Of a DNA stretch of 64,000 bases, positions 35,371-45,029 are shown piece after piece. The stretch's first letter is position 1. Each line of letters begins with the position of its first letter. Below the pieces are notes generated by a model. The model had not been told where the DNA came from. It was given only the letters and a program-made list of their open reading frames with translations, and made no database searches. Source of the DNA: Arsukibacterium sp. MJ3 (GTDB lineage Bacteria > Pseudomonadota > Gammaproteobacteria > Enterobacterales > Alteromonadaceae); assembly GCF_000987765.1 (NCBI RefSeq), contig NZ_LAHP01000002.1, positions 248,001 through 312,000 of the forward strand, in the 5' to 3' direction. The translations under genes and the position numbers were made by a program.

Positions 35371-35586
35371 TTAGTACAGACGAACCCGACGTGCATTCTC
35401 GCGAGAAAGCTTTTTAGCATGGCGTTTTACCGCTGCGGCTTTCTTACGTTTACGAACCCAGGTAGGCTTCTCGTAAAATTCTTTGGCGCGTACATCAGCT
35501 AATACGCCAGCTTTCTCACAAGAGCGCTTAAAACGACGTAATGCAACGTCGAAGGGTTCGTTTTCTTTTACTTTAACAACAGGCAT
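35371..35586 (-). CDS. rpsU: 30S ribosomal protein S21
   Basis: 71 residues, the exact family length, very basic, with the expected start [20 protein letters not shown] and C-terminus [14 protein letters not shown]21 helps the anti-Shine-Dalgarno region contact mRNA during initiation. First gene of the rpsU-dnaG-rpoD operon, divergent from tsaD with a 238-base shared upstream region. GAGG lies 7 bases before the ATG. Confidence 0.98.
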   Translation of the reverse strand: MPVVKVKENEPFDVALRRFKRSCEKAGVLADVRAKEFYEKPTWVRKRKKAAAVKRHAKKLSRENARRVRLY

Positions 35587-35824
35587 TAAATTCTCACCTC
35601 GGTCAAACTTGGTTATCAGTAACCAATTACGATTAAAAATGGTGCGGCATTTTACGCAAAAACCACTACCGATGTAAAGCGATTAAGTGATCTTAAATCA
35701 GATCTTCTGGCTCTAACAGAGTGAAGCCGATACAATACACGCATTAAAGGCCGGCAAGTGTACCTGAACTTTCTTGCCAGATCCTACTTTTAACTAATTA
35801 TTTTACACAACTTCTGGGAAAGTG

Positions 35825-36838
35825 ATGCGCGTATTAGGTATAGAAACATCTTGCGATGAAACCGGTATTGCTATTTATGATGGTGAAAAAGGCTTACTTA
35901 GCCATGTACTGTATAGCCAAATCTCGTTGCATGCTGATTACGGCGGGGTAGTTCCAGAACTGGCGTCGCGTGATCATGTTAAAAAAACGCTGCCATTAAT
36001 TAAGCAAGCGCTGCAGCAAGCAGGCCTTAATGCCGCTGATATTGACGGCGTAGCCTATACTGCCGGCCCGGGTTTAGCAGGTGCCTTACTAGTAGGCGCC
36101 ACTATTGGCCGCAGCCTGGCCTATGCCTGGCAAAAACCGGCGTTAGCGGTACATCATATGGAAGGCCATTTGTTGGCCCCCATGCTGGAAGAACACCCGC
36201 CAGCGTTTCCGTTTTTGGCGTTATTAGTGTCTGGCGGCCATACCCAACTCGTTGGGGTAGAAGGCATTGGACGTTATCAGCTTTTAGGCGAATCGATAGA
36301 TGATGCCGCCGGTGAAGCCTTTGACAAAACGGCCAAGTTAATGGGGCTGGATTATCCTGGTGGCCCACTATTGGCCAAACTGGCGCAAGCGGGTGACAGT
36401 AAAAGGTATAAGTTCCCAAGGCCCATGACCGATCGGCCAGGGTTGGATTTTAGTTTTAGTGGCCTGAAAACCTCTGCCGCTAATGTTATTGCCAAAGAAG
36501 GTAATGCTGCGCAAGTGCAAGCGGATATCGCCGCGTCGTTTCAACAGGCAGTAGTGGATACCTTAGTGATTAAATGCGAGCGAGCATTAGAGCAAACCGG
36601 TTATCAGCGACTGGTTATTGCCGGTGGTGTTAGCGCCAATATCTCATTGCGCGAACAGTTAGCGGTGCTGCTAACACGCCGGGGCGGGGCAGTGTATTAT
36701 CCTCGTAAAGAATTTTGTACTGACAACGGCGCCATGATTGCCTTTGCCGGCTATAAGCGTTTACATGCTGGCCAGCAGCAAGATTTAACCATTGGCGTAA
36801 CCCCACGCTGGCCAATGCAAGATTTACCTGCGGTGTAG
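35825..36838 (+). CDS. tsaD: tRNA N6-adenosine threonylcarbamoyltransferase TsaD
   Basis: 337 residues (E. coli 337) from the ATG at 35825; a GTG immediately upstream is less likely. The ASKHA-type fold is shown by [10 protein letters not shown] near the start, the metal-binding HHMEGH (about 109-114), SGGHTQL (about 136-142) and the C-terminal [14 protein letters not shown] block. It makes the t6A37 modification of ANN-decoding tRNAs with TsaB, TsaC and TsaE. Divergent from rpsU as in E. coli. Confidence 0.97.
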   Translation: MRVLGIETSCDETGIAIYDGEKGLLSHVLYSQISLHADYGGVVPELASRDHVKKTLPLIKQALQQAGLNAADIDGVAYTAGPGLAGALLVGATIGRSLAYAWQKPALAVHHMEGHLLAPMLEEHPPAFPFLALLVSGGHTQLVGVEGIGRYQLLGESIDDAAGEAFDKTAKLMGLDYPGGPLLAKLAQAGDSKRYKFPRPMTDRPGLDFSFSGLKTSAANVIAKEGNAAQVQADIAASFQQAVVDTLVIKCERALEQTGYQRLVIAGGVSANISLREQLAVLLTRRGGAVYYPRKEFCTDNGAMIAFAGYKRLHAGQQQDLTIGVTPRWPMQDLPAV

Positions 36839-36839
36839 T

Positions 36840-37445
36840 TTATTCGCGAATGCGCTTACTTTTATCCCACACTTTACTTTCTTTACCCTGATATAACCGC
36901 ACAATATTCTGGCGATGGCGCACAATAATCAGAATGCTCAACATTAACACTGGCAGGGTATATAACGGTTTAATCCACCAGGTAAATAGCGGTGCCAGCG
37001 CGACAGTGATAATAGCTGCGAGTGAGGAGTAACCGCTAAGTGCTACCAGTAACACCCAACTGGCAATTAACAGTCCGGCTAAATCAAGGCCAATTGGCAT
37101 CATGGCGCCAATAGCCGTTGCAACCGCTTTACCGCCTTTAAAGCCAAAAAATATCGGGTAAATATGGCCGAGGCAGGCACAAATGGCGATGGCACCGAGC
37201 CAAAGCGGTTCAATTTGCAGAAAATAAGAACCCCAGACCGGGATAGTGCCTTTTAAAATATCGAACACTAACACCAACACCGCCGGTAATTTACCACCCA
37301 AACGCAGTACATTGGTTGCTCCCGGGTTACCCGAGCCATTAAAGCGGGGGTCGGGAATATGAAATAACTGGCATACCAGCACTGCCGACGACACCGAGCC
37401 CAGTAAATAGGCGGCGCACATCATAATAACAATCAGCAGAGTCAT
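36840..37445 (-). CDS. plsY: Glycerol-3-phosphate acyltransferase PlsY
   Basis: 201 residues with about five transmembrane helices. The motifs SVSSAVLVC near the start, [12 protein letters not shown] (about 37-48) and [13 protein letters not shown] (about 103-115) are the PlsY signatures for acyl-phosphate and glycerol-3-phosphate binding. It makes lysophosphatidic acid, the substrate for PlsC (at 59707). Convergent with tsaD (1-base gap) and divergent from folB. Confidence 0.96.
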   Translation of the reverse strand: MTLLIVIMMCAAYLLGSVSSAVLVCQLFHIPDPRFNGSGNPGATNVLRLGGKLPAVLVLVFDILKGTIPVWGSYFLQIEPLWLGAIAICACLGHIYPIFFGFKGGKAVATAIGAMMPIGLDLAGLLIASWVLLVALSGYSSLAAIITVALAPLFTWWIKPLYTLPVLMLSILIIVRHRQNIVRLYQGKESKVWDKSKRIRE

Positions 37446-37582
37446 TTCGACGGTTCCTCAGCACCAGTTTTTACGATAAGATTATGGCCTGCTTTTAGAG
37501 CAGTAGATTAAAGGCTTGGTTGCTTTTACCTGTACAACCAGCCTACCTGAAACGAAAAATAACGCAATCCGGATTTAACTGA

Positions 37583-37963
37583 ATGGACATAGTTTTTATA
37601 AAACAGCTACAAGTCGATACCGTTATTGGCGTTTACGACTGGGAAAAATCTATTTTGCAGCGTCTGCTGCTTGATTTAACCCTGACAACCGACAACCAGC
37701 GCGCTGCTGCTACAGATGATATTGGGTTGACTCTGGATTATGCCGTTATTGCTGAAAAGGTTACGGCACTGATTACTGCCCAGCCTATAGAGCTGATTGA
37801 GACAGTGGCTGAACGCGTGGCGCAAATGCTGTTAACCGACTTTGCCACCAGTAAAGTAGAAGTGACGGTAAGTAAACCTGGCGCGGTGGCTCAGGCTCTG
37901 ACCGTTGGAGTACATATTGTGCGCAGTGCTAACGACATCCGCCCACCGCGGCGGAGCGTCTAA
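37583..37963 (+). CDS. folB: Dihydroneopterin aldolase FolB
   Basis: 126 residues (E. coli 122). DIVFIKQLQVDTVIGVYDWE at the start contains the tunnel-fold active-site region with the usual glycine-valine-tyrosine/aspartate, and KVEVTVSKPGAV (about 92-103) supplies the conserved lysine. It converts dihydroneopterin to hydroxymethyl-dihydropterin in folate synthesis. The next gene, folK, starts in an overlapping TAATG, so the two steps are coupled. Confidence 0.95.
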   Translation: MDIVFIKQLQVDTVIGVYDWEKSILQRLLLDLTLTTDNQRAAATDDIGLTLDYAVIAEKVTALITAQPIELIETVAERVAQMLLTDFATSKVEVTVSKPGAVAQALTVGVHIVRSANDIRPPRRSV

Positions 37964-38460
37964 TGTCGCGTATTTTCATTAGCATTGGCAGCAATACGGA
38001 TCGCGATCACTATGTACGTTCGGGGGTGTTGTCTTTGCAGCAACATTTTGGTGCGTTGCAGCTGTCATCGGTATATGAAAGTGATGCGGTAGGGTTTAAC
38101 GGCGATGCCTTTTACAATCTTGTGGCCGCCACCGAAACCGAGCTGTCTGTTGCTGATTGTGTGCAGGCCTTAAAGCAAATTGAAGATCGCCATGGCCGCA
38201 TTCGAGGGGCGGAGAAATTCTGTGGCCGCACACTGGATTTAGACTTACTGACGTATGATCAGTTAACGTGTCAGCAACCCATAATACTGCCCCGAGGTGA
38301 AATTACCGAAAATGCGTTTGTATTATGGCCTATGGCTGAATTAGCGCCACAGAATATTCATCCGCTTACCGGGCTAAGCTATGCAGAGTTGTGGCAAAAT
38401 TATCCTAAAAACAAACAAAAAATCTGGCCGGTGCCATTTAATTGGAGTGAATGTAATTGA
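37963..38460 (+). CDS. folK: Hydroxymethyl-dihydropterin pyrophosphokinase FolK
   Basis: 165 residues. Family motifs present: [12 protein letters not shown] near the start, [12 protein letters not shown] (about 47-58), RHGRIR-type loop ([21 protein letters not shown] region, about 68-88, with the metal-binding D-L-D). It phosphorylates the FolB product with ATP. Starts within the folB stop (1-base overlap) and overlaps the uppP start by 4 bases, forming a folB-folK-uppP operon. Confidence 0.95.
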   Translation: MSRIFISIGSNTDRDHYVRSGVLSLQQHFGALQLSSVYESDAVGFNGDAFYNLVAATETELSVADCVQALKQIEDRHGRIRGAEKFCGRTLDLDLLTYDQLTCQQPIILPRGEITENAFVLWPMAELAPQNIHPLTGLSYAELWQNYPKNKQKIWPVPFNWSECN

Positions 38461-39263
38461 GTACATTGGAAGTTATTATTTTAGCCATCCTGCAAGGTGT
38501 CACAGAATTTTTACCTATTTCTTCATCAGCACATTTAATTTTACCCTCGGCTATTTTTGGTTGGCAAGATCAGGGCATTGCTTTTGATGTAGCCGTTCAT
38601 GTGGGCACTCTGCTGGCAGTAATGCTGTTTTTCCGCCAGGACATTGGCCGGTTGACGGTAGGGTGGGTGCAAAGCTTGGGGGGGCAGCATAGTACTGACA
38701 GTAAATTGGCCTGGTGGATTATTCTGGCAACTATCCCCGCCGCCTTAGCCGGTTTGCTGGCGGCAGATTATATAGAAACGTATTTACGTTCACCCTGGGT
38801 ACTGGCAATAACGACCATCGTGTTTGGTTTGGTGCTGTGGTGGGCCGACGCTACGGCGAAACAGCAGCAGAGCATGGAGCAACTTAGCTGGCAACAGGCA
38901 CTGTTTATCGGGGTGGCGCAAGCCATATCATTAATCCCGGGCACGTCACGCTCTGGTATCACGATGACGGCCGCTATGCTATTGGGGTTAGATAAAGTGA
39001 GCGCTGCCCGTTTCTCATTTTTATTATCAATCCCGATCATTGTGTTAAGCGGTGGCTATCAGGCCAGTAAATTACTCTCTGAGCCAGAGCGTTTTGATTT
39101 ACACGCTATTTTTCTGGGAATGGGTTTAGCTTTTATTAGCGCGTTAATCTGTATTCACTTTTTTCTGAAAATAATTAGCCGGATGGGCATGTTGCCTTTT
39201 GTTATTTACCGGCTACTTTTAGGCGTAGGCTTATTGATTTTTCTTGGCTGGTTTGCCGGTTAA
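38457..39263 (+). CDS. uppP: Undecaprenyl-diphosphate phosphatase UppP
   Basis: 268 residues, about eight transmembrane helices. The two BacA motifs are present: [16 protein letters not shown] (about 12-27) and [13 protein letters not shown] (about 158-170). It recycles the lipid carrier for peptidoglycan by dephosphorylating undecaprenyl pyrophosphate. Start is TTG overlapping the folK stop, with TTGGAG about 10 bases upstream. Its end overlaps the opposing cca gene by 4 bases. Confidence 0.95.
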   Translation: MSTLEVIILAILQGVTEFLPISSSAHLILPSAIFGWQDQGIAFDVAVHVGTLLAVMLFFRQDIGRLTVGWVQSLGGQHSTDSKLAWWIILATIPAALAGLLAADYIETYLRSPWVLAITTIVFGLVLWWADATAKQQQSMEQLSWQQALFIGVAQAISLIPGTSRSGITMTAAMLLGLDKVSAARFSFLLSIPIIVLSGGYQASKLLSEPERFDLHAIFLGMGLAFISALICIHFFLKIISRMGMLPFVIYRLLLGVGLLIFLGWFAG

Positions 39264-40522
39264 ACTGTTTGCCACGCTGTTTTGGCAATACTTATGGCGC
39301 GTAAACGAGCGCGTTGTAATTCAGCGCCAATGGCCTCACCTTGCAGGCCTTTGGCGACAATGTCGCGCACATTAACGGCTTTGGCTGCCTCTGCCAACTG
39401 CTGCAGATAAGCCGCCTGTGGGTAGTCGGCGTGCTCGAAGCCGGTGCGCCCACGTAAATCGGCTGTACAGCACAGCAGAATGTCAATGAGCCGCTGCGGT
39501 TTACGCCATACATCGATGGCATTAAACACTTTTAATATCGTTGCTGGTTTTAACTCTTGGGCTTTGTGTACTAGCTGATGATATTCACAGACTAACAAGG
39601 CTAACTCGCAACAATCGTTGGGCACCCGCAGTCGCTGGCAAAGCTGTTTAATCAACTCAAGGCCAGTATATTCATGGCCGTGATGGGCGGGCAATAATTT
39701 AGTTTTGGTTACGCCTTTGCCTACATCGTGCACCAGCGCCGCAAAGCGAATATCGAGGCGCGGTGATAATGCTGCCGCTTGTTGTAATACTAGCAGGGTA
39801 TGTATGCCGGTATCTATTTCCGGATGCCATTTTTCAGGTTGAGGTACACCCCATAATGCATCGAGCTCTGGTATGAGTTGCTGCAAAGCGCCAGTTTGGT
39901 GTAATAAGCTGATATATGCCTGAGGCTGAACGCTGCCGAGCGCTTTAGCCGTTTCTTGCCATATCCGCTCAGGGCTTAAGGTTAGTAGTTCGCCACTGTT
40001 GCTTAATTTGCGCATTAGCGCCAGCGTTTCACTGGCTACCCTAAAGCCCAAATGGGCGTAACGGGCATAAAACCGGGCTACCCGTAACACCCGAAGCGGA
40101 TCCTCAGCAAACGCGCTGGAAACATGGCGCAGTAACCTGTGTTCAATATCAGCCCTACCGCCGTATGGGTCTATATAACCACCGTCGCTATCCTGGGCTA
40201 TGGCATTAATAGTAAGGTCGCGCCGCTGTAAATCTTGCTCCAGCGTTACATCGGCTGCGGCGTATACCGCAAAACCAGTGTAACCTTGGCCATTTTTACG
40301 TTCTGTGCGGGCTAACGCATATTCTTCTTTGGTTTTTGGGTGTAAAAACACCGGGAAATCTTTGCCAACTTGCTGATAGCCTGCGGCCAGCATTTGCGCC
40401 GGTGTTGCACCTACCACCACCCAATCATGCTCGTGAAAGGGGTAACCTAATAGTTGATCCCGCACGGCACCACCAACAAGATAAATTTGCACAGGCTTTC
40501 CTGATTGCTTATTTTTTGCCAT
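39260..40522 (-). CDS. cca: CCA tRNA nucleotidyltransferase (with HD domain)
   Basis: 420 residues (E. coli 412). Nucleotidyltransferase head with GGAVRD and [11 protein letters not shown] (class II DxD form), DLTINAIA (about 98-105), and RRDL; then a phosphohydrolase HD domain with ALVHDVGKG (about 228-236). It adds or repairs the 3' CCA of tRNAs; HD-bearing forms also have phosphatase/phosphodiesterase activity. It starts 49 bases before the divergent gspA. Confidence 0.96.
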   Translation of the reverse strand: MAKNKQSGKPVQIYLVGGAVRDQLLGYPFHEHDWVVVGATPAQMLAAGYQQVGKDFPVFLHPKTKEEYALARTERKNGQGYTGFAVYAAADVTLEQDLQRRDLTINAIAQDSDGGYIDPYGGRADIEHRLLRHVSSAFAEDPLRVLRVARFYARYAHLGFRVASETLALMRKLSNSGELLTLSPERIWQETAKALGSVQPQAYISLLHQTGALQQLIPELDALWGVPQPEKWHPEIDTGIHTLLVLQQAAALSPRLDIRFAALVHDVGKGVTKTKLLPAHHGHEYTGLELIKQLCQRLRVPNDCCELALLVCEYHQLVHKAQELKPATILKVFNAIDVWRKPQRLIDILLCCTADLRGRTGFEHADYPQAAYLQQLAEAAKAVNVRDIVAKGLQGEAIGAELQRARLRAISIAKTAWQTV

Positions 40523-40571
40523 TATAGCGTCGTCAGTCTAATTTGCAGCGCTATTAACGCAGGATGCTTTG

Positions 40572-41507
40572 ATGTATACCGGTTTTTTCGGTTTAACCAG
40601 TCCCCCTTTTTCCATCGCGCCCAATCCAGATTTTATGTATCTGGGCGCCAGGCACACCGAAGCGTTAGCGCACCTACGCTACGGGCTGGGTGATGCTGGC
40701 GGTTTTGTCTTGCTAACAGGTGAGGTAGGTACCGGCAAAACCACTGTGTCGCGCTCACTATTACAAGAGCTTGACAGCAGTACCGATGTCGCCTTTATTT
40801 TAAACCCAACGTTGTCTGAGCTGGAACTATTGGCCGCCATTTGTGACGAATTAAAAATTCGTTATAAAAAAGCCGATGCCAGTTTAAAACTGCTGGGTGA
40901 TAAAATTACCCAGCGGCTGCAAAAAAACCATCAGGCAGGTAAAAAAACCATTCTGATCATTGATGAAGCGCAGCATCTGCAACCGGTGGTGTTGGAGCAA
41001 CTGCGCTTATTGACGAATCTTGAGACCAATACTAAAAAATTGCTGCAAGTTATATTAATTGGCCAGCCAGAACTACAACAGTTATTGCAACGCAATGACC
41101 TGCGTCAGCTGGCACAGCGCATAACTGCTCGCTACCACCTTCTGCCACTGGATTTAAATGAAGTGCAACATTACCTGAAGTATCGCTTGCAGGTAGCTGG
41201 GTGCAGCAGGCCTGTGTTTAGCAATAAAGCGGTTACGGCGCTTTACCAGCACAGCGGTGGCATACCGCGGCTGTTAAATTTGCTGGCCGACCGCGCCATG
41301 TTAGCCGCCTATAGCTTACAAAAACCATTGGTGGACGTTGCACAAGTGCAACGTGCTGCCAGCGAAGTACTGCCGCGTAGCCAGAAAACCGCCGGGCGCA
41401 TGCCACAGACCGCCTTACCCGTTTGGTTCTGGCCGTTACTGACCGGCGCTGGTATAGTGCTTGGCTTTCTACTGGCGATTGCATTGTTGCCACTGCTGCA
41501 GGGTTAG
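40572..41507 (+). CDS. gspA: Type II secretion assembly ATPase GspA/ExeA
   Basis: 311 residues from the ATG at 40572 (AGGATG upstream; a TTG just before is possible). AAA ATPase with Walker A GEVGTGKTT (50-58), Walker B ILIIDEAQ (about 126-133) and a GGIPRLLN sensor block near 232. A C-terminal transmembrane helix lies at about 285-308. The start, MYTGFFGLTSPPFSIAPNP, is the ExeA/MshM hallmark. ExeA with ExeB helps the secretin pass or assemble through peptidoglycan. This protein lacks the long periplasmic peptidoglycan-binding domain of ExeA, so it is the short form. Confidence 0.88.
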   Translation: MYTGFFGLTSPPFSIAPNPDFMYLGARHTEALAHLRYGLGDAGGFVLLTGEVGTGKTTVSRSLLQELDSSTDVAFILNPTLSELELLAAICDELKIRYKKADASLKLLGDKITQRLQKNHQAGKKTILIIDEAQHLQPVVLEQLRLLTNLETNTKKLLQVILIGQPELQQLLQRNDLRQLAQRITARYHLLPLDLNEVQHYLKYRLQVAGCSRPVFSNKAVTALYQHSGGIPRLLNLLADRAMLAAYSLQKPLVDVAQVQRAASEVLPRSQKTAGRMPQTALPVWFWPLLTGAGIVLGFLLAIALLPLLQG

Positions 41508-41509
41508 GT

Positions 41510-42280
41510 ATGTCAATTTTAATGGATGCACTAAAAAAGCAAGTCGATCCTGCACCAACGTTGGTTGTTAAAAATAACAATAATGGCTGGCGTAATCTGG
41601 CGATGTTATTGGGGTTTTGTCTGGCATTATTGCTGGGCTTTACGTTGGCAATGTGGTGGTTAGCTGACAACGCAATACCTGCACCAACAAACCTGCAAAT
41701 ACAATCTGCACCAGAGATAGCCGATAGTGCCAGTATTGTTGCGGCGCTAACCCGTACTGGCATTACAACTGAGCGGTTAACGGTGCCAACAGTACTAACT
41801 ACACCACAAGAAATTTTTGAACCTGAACAAAAAATTATTAGTGTTACCGCAGGCTCTGCAACCAGTCCGTTGCAGACTAAGGTTGTTGCCAAACCGGTAA
41901 CAACAACAGAAAATGAGCCTGCAGTCCCGCCACCGGTTGTGGTGTCAGATGAACTGCGACAGCGTTTTGCCTCTGCACTGGCAGCTAGTGAAACCGGACG
42001 GACCAGCTCACCACCACGCAATAAACTGGCCCCGGCTAGAGATATCAGTGAATTAGCACCACAATTACAGCAAAAAATACCTGACTTACGCTTTGAAGCA
42101 CATGTCTATGCTACCCAACGCCAGCAACGTTGGGTAAAAGTAAATGGTAAAAGCTTACAGGAAGGGCAATGGGTTACTGCTGATGTTCGTTTAAAAGAAA
42201 TTACCCCACAATTTGTGTTACTGGAAATGGGCACTGAAATATTCAGCATGCCCGCGCTAACCGACTGGTTGCAGCGTTAG
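41510..42280 (+). CDS. gspB: Type II secretion protein GspB
   Basis: 256 residues from the ATG at 41510, 3 bases after gspA; an upstream in-frame extension would overlap gspA by 88 bases. Short cytoplasmic start (MSILMDALKK, typical of GspB), one transmembrane helix (about 26-48), a proline/threonine-rich linker (about 60-180) and a C-terminal GspB domain (about 185-250, with QRWVKVNGKSLQEGQ). It works with GspA to place the secretin. No other gsp genes are in the window. Confidence 0.85.
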   Translation: MSILMDALKKQVDPAPTLVVKNNNNGWRNLAMLLGFCLALLLGFTLAMWWLADNAIPAPTNLQIQSAPEIADSASIVAALTRTGITTERLTVPTVLTTPQEIFEPEQKIISVTAGSATSPLQTKVVAKPVTTTENEPAVPPPVVVSDELRQRFASALAASETGRTSSPPRNKLAPARDISELAPQLQQKIPDLRFEAHVYATQRQQRWVKVNGKSLQEGQWVTADVRLKEITPQFVLLEMGTEIFSMPALTDWLQR

Positions 42281-42345
42281 TTGCTGTAAGGTATTGGTAT
42301 TGTAATAAGATTGACCAGACAAAAAAGCTGTTTTAAGCGGGTGTT

Positions 42346-43494
42346 TTATAAATAATTACGGACATCCAGACCATATTTTTTTAAATCTACGCAACCTTCA
42401 ATATGCTCTTCCTGTTGGCGGGATAAATCCATTATTTTTGGTGTAATATGGTGTTGGTGAGCGCTATGGTAAAACAATTTTACTTTGGGTTGGGTGGGTT
42501 TTTTTTGGTTGTTTTCCAACACCAATGCCAGCTTGCCTGTGGTCAGCTTTACTACGGTGCCTGGTGGGTAAATACCAATACACTTTATAAATAGCTGCAA
42601 CAACTCAGTATCTAATTGTAACGGCGTCATACCGAGCAAAAAACGTGATGCCGCCAGTGGGCTCTGGTTACTATTGGCCGGGTTAGTTAGCTTTTCATAC
42701 TGATTAACAATCGCCAGCATTTGACTGCCTTTGGCTATTTGCGGTGCCTTAATAGGTGGTGAGCCGCTACCATCAAGTAAAGCACAATGCTGGCTTATCC
42801 ATAACGACACCTGCCCGGCAAGCTCTTTATTTCGCTGCAGTGCGGCCAGACTGGTGCCAATGGCAGCGGCATCAGGCTGGTTCATTTGTTCAGGTTTCAG
42901 CGCTTTACCCACATCGTGCAGCAGTGCCGCAGTAATTAATGTTTTTGTTCGATCGGCGGGTAAATTAATAAACTTAGCGTAAGCGGCAATGTACACCGCA
43001 CAATTAACACTGTGCTGCAATAAGCTGTCGCTTTGCTCCGCTATCCGGGTTAGGCATAATAATACGTCCTTGTTACGACTAACCGAGTCAGATAAACCGG
43101 CACTAACTTCATGTACCAGGGTTAAATCGATAGGCTGTTGGTTACGAGTAGCGTCCAATACCAGTTGCTGTACCTGCTGGCTTTGTAATAAGGCCTTTTC
43201 TGCCCGCGGCCATTCGTCAGCAAATAAATGCCGTACCGGGTTAAGCTCTGTCTCTGGACTGTCTGCACTTACTTTTGCAGCAGAAGCAGGCACGGCAGTG
43301 GTGTGTTCACTGGCTAAAAACCGCGCTGGATCAGTAAGTACCGTTAACACCCCTTTAGCTTTTAACAGGGCAATAGCTTGCGGGTTGCGGACCCAGCCAG
43401 CATGCTTAACAATAACGTCACCGTGTTGTTCTAACACTTCAACGACATAACTGCCGGGTTGTAGTTCAGTAACGGAGATTTTTTGATATGTCAT
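42346..43494 (-). CDS. DUF3391/HD-GYP domain protein, divergent signature
   Basis: 382 residues from the ATG at 43494; a GTG 18 bases upstream is an alternative, and neither has a strong ribosome-binding site. An N-terminal DUF3391 (about 1-60, ELQPGSYVVEV and the ALLKAKGVLTV strand) is followed by an HD-GYP-like region (about 145-330). The HD pair is kept (LLHDVGK), but the GYP loop reads DGSGSP instead of DGSGYP, and the usual HHE before it is QHC. Phosphodiesterase activity on c-di-GMP is therefore uncertain. It is convergent with gspB. Confidence 0.8.
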   Translation of the reverse strand: MTYQKISVTELQPGSYVVEVLEQHGDVIVKHAGWVRNPQAIALLKAKGVLTVLTDPARFLASEHTTAVPASAAKVSADSPETELNPVRHLFADEWPRAEKALLQSQQVQQLVLDATRNQQPIDLTLVHEVSAGLSDSVSRNKDVLLCLTRIAEQSDSLLQHSVNCAVYIAAYAKFINLPADRTKTLITAALLHDVGKALKPEQMNQPDAAAIGTSLAALQRNKELAGQVSLWISQHCALLDGSGSPPIKAPQIAKGSQMLAIVNQYEKLTNPANSNQSPLAASRFLLGMTPLQLDTELLQLFIKCIGIYPPGTVVKLTTGKLALVLENNQKKPTQPKVKLFYHSAHQHHITPKIMDLSRQQEEHIEGCVDLKKYGLDVRNYL

Positions 43495-43721
43495 CCGATT
43501 GTCAGCTTGCACCTGTATTTACAAAAGTTATTTAGTGTACGCTTAAATTACTTAACCTGACGTTAACGCCTCGACCAAAGGCGGTTATTTTGCGGTTAGA
43601 AGAATAAGTCGTCAGCCATTTACACTCAGGATAAAGCATAGCAAAAGCTAGCAATAGTGCAGACTTTGTTTGTTACAAATTGCCTGCTATTACAGTTGGT
43701 TATTTTTCAGCATTAACGGTA

Positions 43722-43727
43722 TATAAT
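43722..43727 (+). promoter_or_regulatory. Possible -10 box upstream of the Lrp-family gene
   Basis: TATAAT in a very AT-rich stretch, 31 bases before the ATG at 43758. A matching -35 at ideal spacing was not found (TTGGTT is 20 bases upstream), so activator help or a different element is possible. Confidence 0.35.
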
Positions 43728-43757
43728 TATATTATTAGCGGCTCAACCAGAATACTT

Positions 43758-44258
43758 ATGATGACGTTGCCATTAAAACAAAAAACACTGGATCGGATTG
43801 ACCTAAATATTCTCGATACTCTGCAAAAAGAAGGGCGTATTGCCAATGTCGATTTAGCAAAAAAAGTTAATCTCAGTGCTAGCCCATGCATCGACAGGGT
43901 TAAGCGACTAGAGAAAGATGGTTATATTGAGGGGTATGGCGCCCGCTTAAATGCGGGTAAGTTGGGTTTCGGTACCACAGTATTTATTGAAATTACCCTC
44001 GATAATACCACCAGCGCGGTATTTGACCGTTTTAAAGACGAAGTATTAAAAGTGCCACATGTTGTTGAATGCCATATGGTAGCAGGTGGTTTTGATTACC
44101 TGTTAAAACTACGCCTGCCAAATATGGATGCTTACCGGATTATTTTGGAACAAATTGTCGACTTACCAGGGGTGGTAAAAAACCATACTTATGTAGTGAT
44201 TGAGCAGGTAAAGCGCGATACAGGGCTGCCATTGAAAGCCAATGACAGCCTGGGATAG
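43758..44258 (+). CDS. lrp: Lrp-family global transcriptional regulator
   Basis: 166 residues from ATG 43758 (a second ATG follows at once). It matches E. coli Lrp (164) along its length: helix-turn-helix GRIANVDLAKKVNLSASPC (about 28-46), VKRLEKDGYIEGY, and the ligand-binding RAM domain with VECHMVAGGFDYLLKLR and DLPGVVKNHTYVVIEQVK. Dimers and higher oligomers respond to leucine in Lrp. Some non-Lrp AsnC-family members look similar, so the symbol is likely but not certain. Confidence 0.85.
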   Translation: MMTLPLKQKTLDRIDLNILDTLQKEGRIANVDLAKKVNLSASPCIDRVKRLEKDGYIEGYGARLNAGKLGFGTTVFIEITLDNTTSAVFDRFKDEVLKVPHVVECHMVAGGFDYLLKLRLPNMDAYRIILEQIVDLPGVVKNHTYVVIEQVKRDTGLPLKANDSLG

Positions 44259-44268
44259 CGGAGGGCGT

Positions 44269-44886
44269 TTACATCCAACGCTCACTGTCGCGTCGTTTTG
44301 GCCATAATGCGGGTAACAGTAAACCAAAAATAAGCCCAATTAATAAAATAGCTGAACCAATAACCATTGGGTTTTGCCAAATACTGCTATTAGTAACATC
44401 CAATTGGGTTTTAAGCTGCTCGTAGCTGCGGTTAGCTTGAGCCAGTTGTTCCAAAGCGTTTTCACGTTCAACAATGGCGGCATCGAGCTGACTGCTTAAA
44501 TTCTCTCGTTGCTGATCAAGCTGTTGTAATTGCTCAAGCTGGCTATTCAAGCGTTCCATTAGCGTCTCTTGCTGGCTAACAAGTCCTGGGCTGTCGCTGA
44601 CATATTCTTTTGGTAACCAGCCGATTTTATCGTCTTCATAGCGAATTTGCGTATAGCCGCTATCACTGTCTTCACTGATAAAGGTAATCGCCTGACCGGC
44701 ATTGATGGTACCGACAATCCGGTATTGATTACCAGGACCCGAATGCAAGTAAACAAACAATGCGTCGCTAATGTAAGCGGGTTTTTCGACATCACTTTGT
44801 TGGGATGCAGCAGGCCAGCTTAGCGCTAGTAACAAAGCAGGTAACAAAAATAACCGGGGAACGGAGCTGCGAAATAATCTAAACAT
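44269..44886 (-). CDS. ygiM: YgiM-like SH3-domain membrane protein (TIGR04211 type)
   Basis: 205 residues: signal peptide 1-28, a bacterial SH3 domain (about 36-100, YISDALFVYLHSGPGNQYR and GWLPKEY), a coiled coil (about 105-165, glutamine- and leucine-rich), and a C-terminal membrane helix (about 172-193) with a basic end. This layout is that of E. coli YgiM, a likely envelope protein of unknown role. Place next to ygiF-glnE is conserved with E. coli, where ygiM lies between cca and ygiF. Confidence 0.88.
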   Translation of the reverse strand: MFRLFRSSVPRLFLLPALLLALSWPAASQQSDVEKPAYISDALFVYLHSGPGNQYRIVGTINAGQAITFISEDSDSGYTQIRYEDDKIGWLPKEYVSDSPGLVSQQETLMERLNSQLEQLQQLDQQRENLSSQLDAAIVERENALEQLAQANRSYEQLKTQLDVTNSSIWQNPMVIGSAILLIGLIFGLLLPALWPKRRDSERWM

Positions 44887-45029
44887 AGGTATCCTAATCC
44901 AATCTGATCAGCTGTTACGCTTGAGCAGGCACTAACATAATACTTCGGATGATAGGGAGTTGTTAGCAAGTTGACAAGTGTAAAAAAGTTGCTGAACGGC
45001 TTATGGCCTACTACTAAGGATAACCTGAC

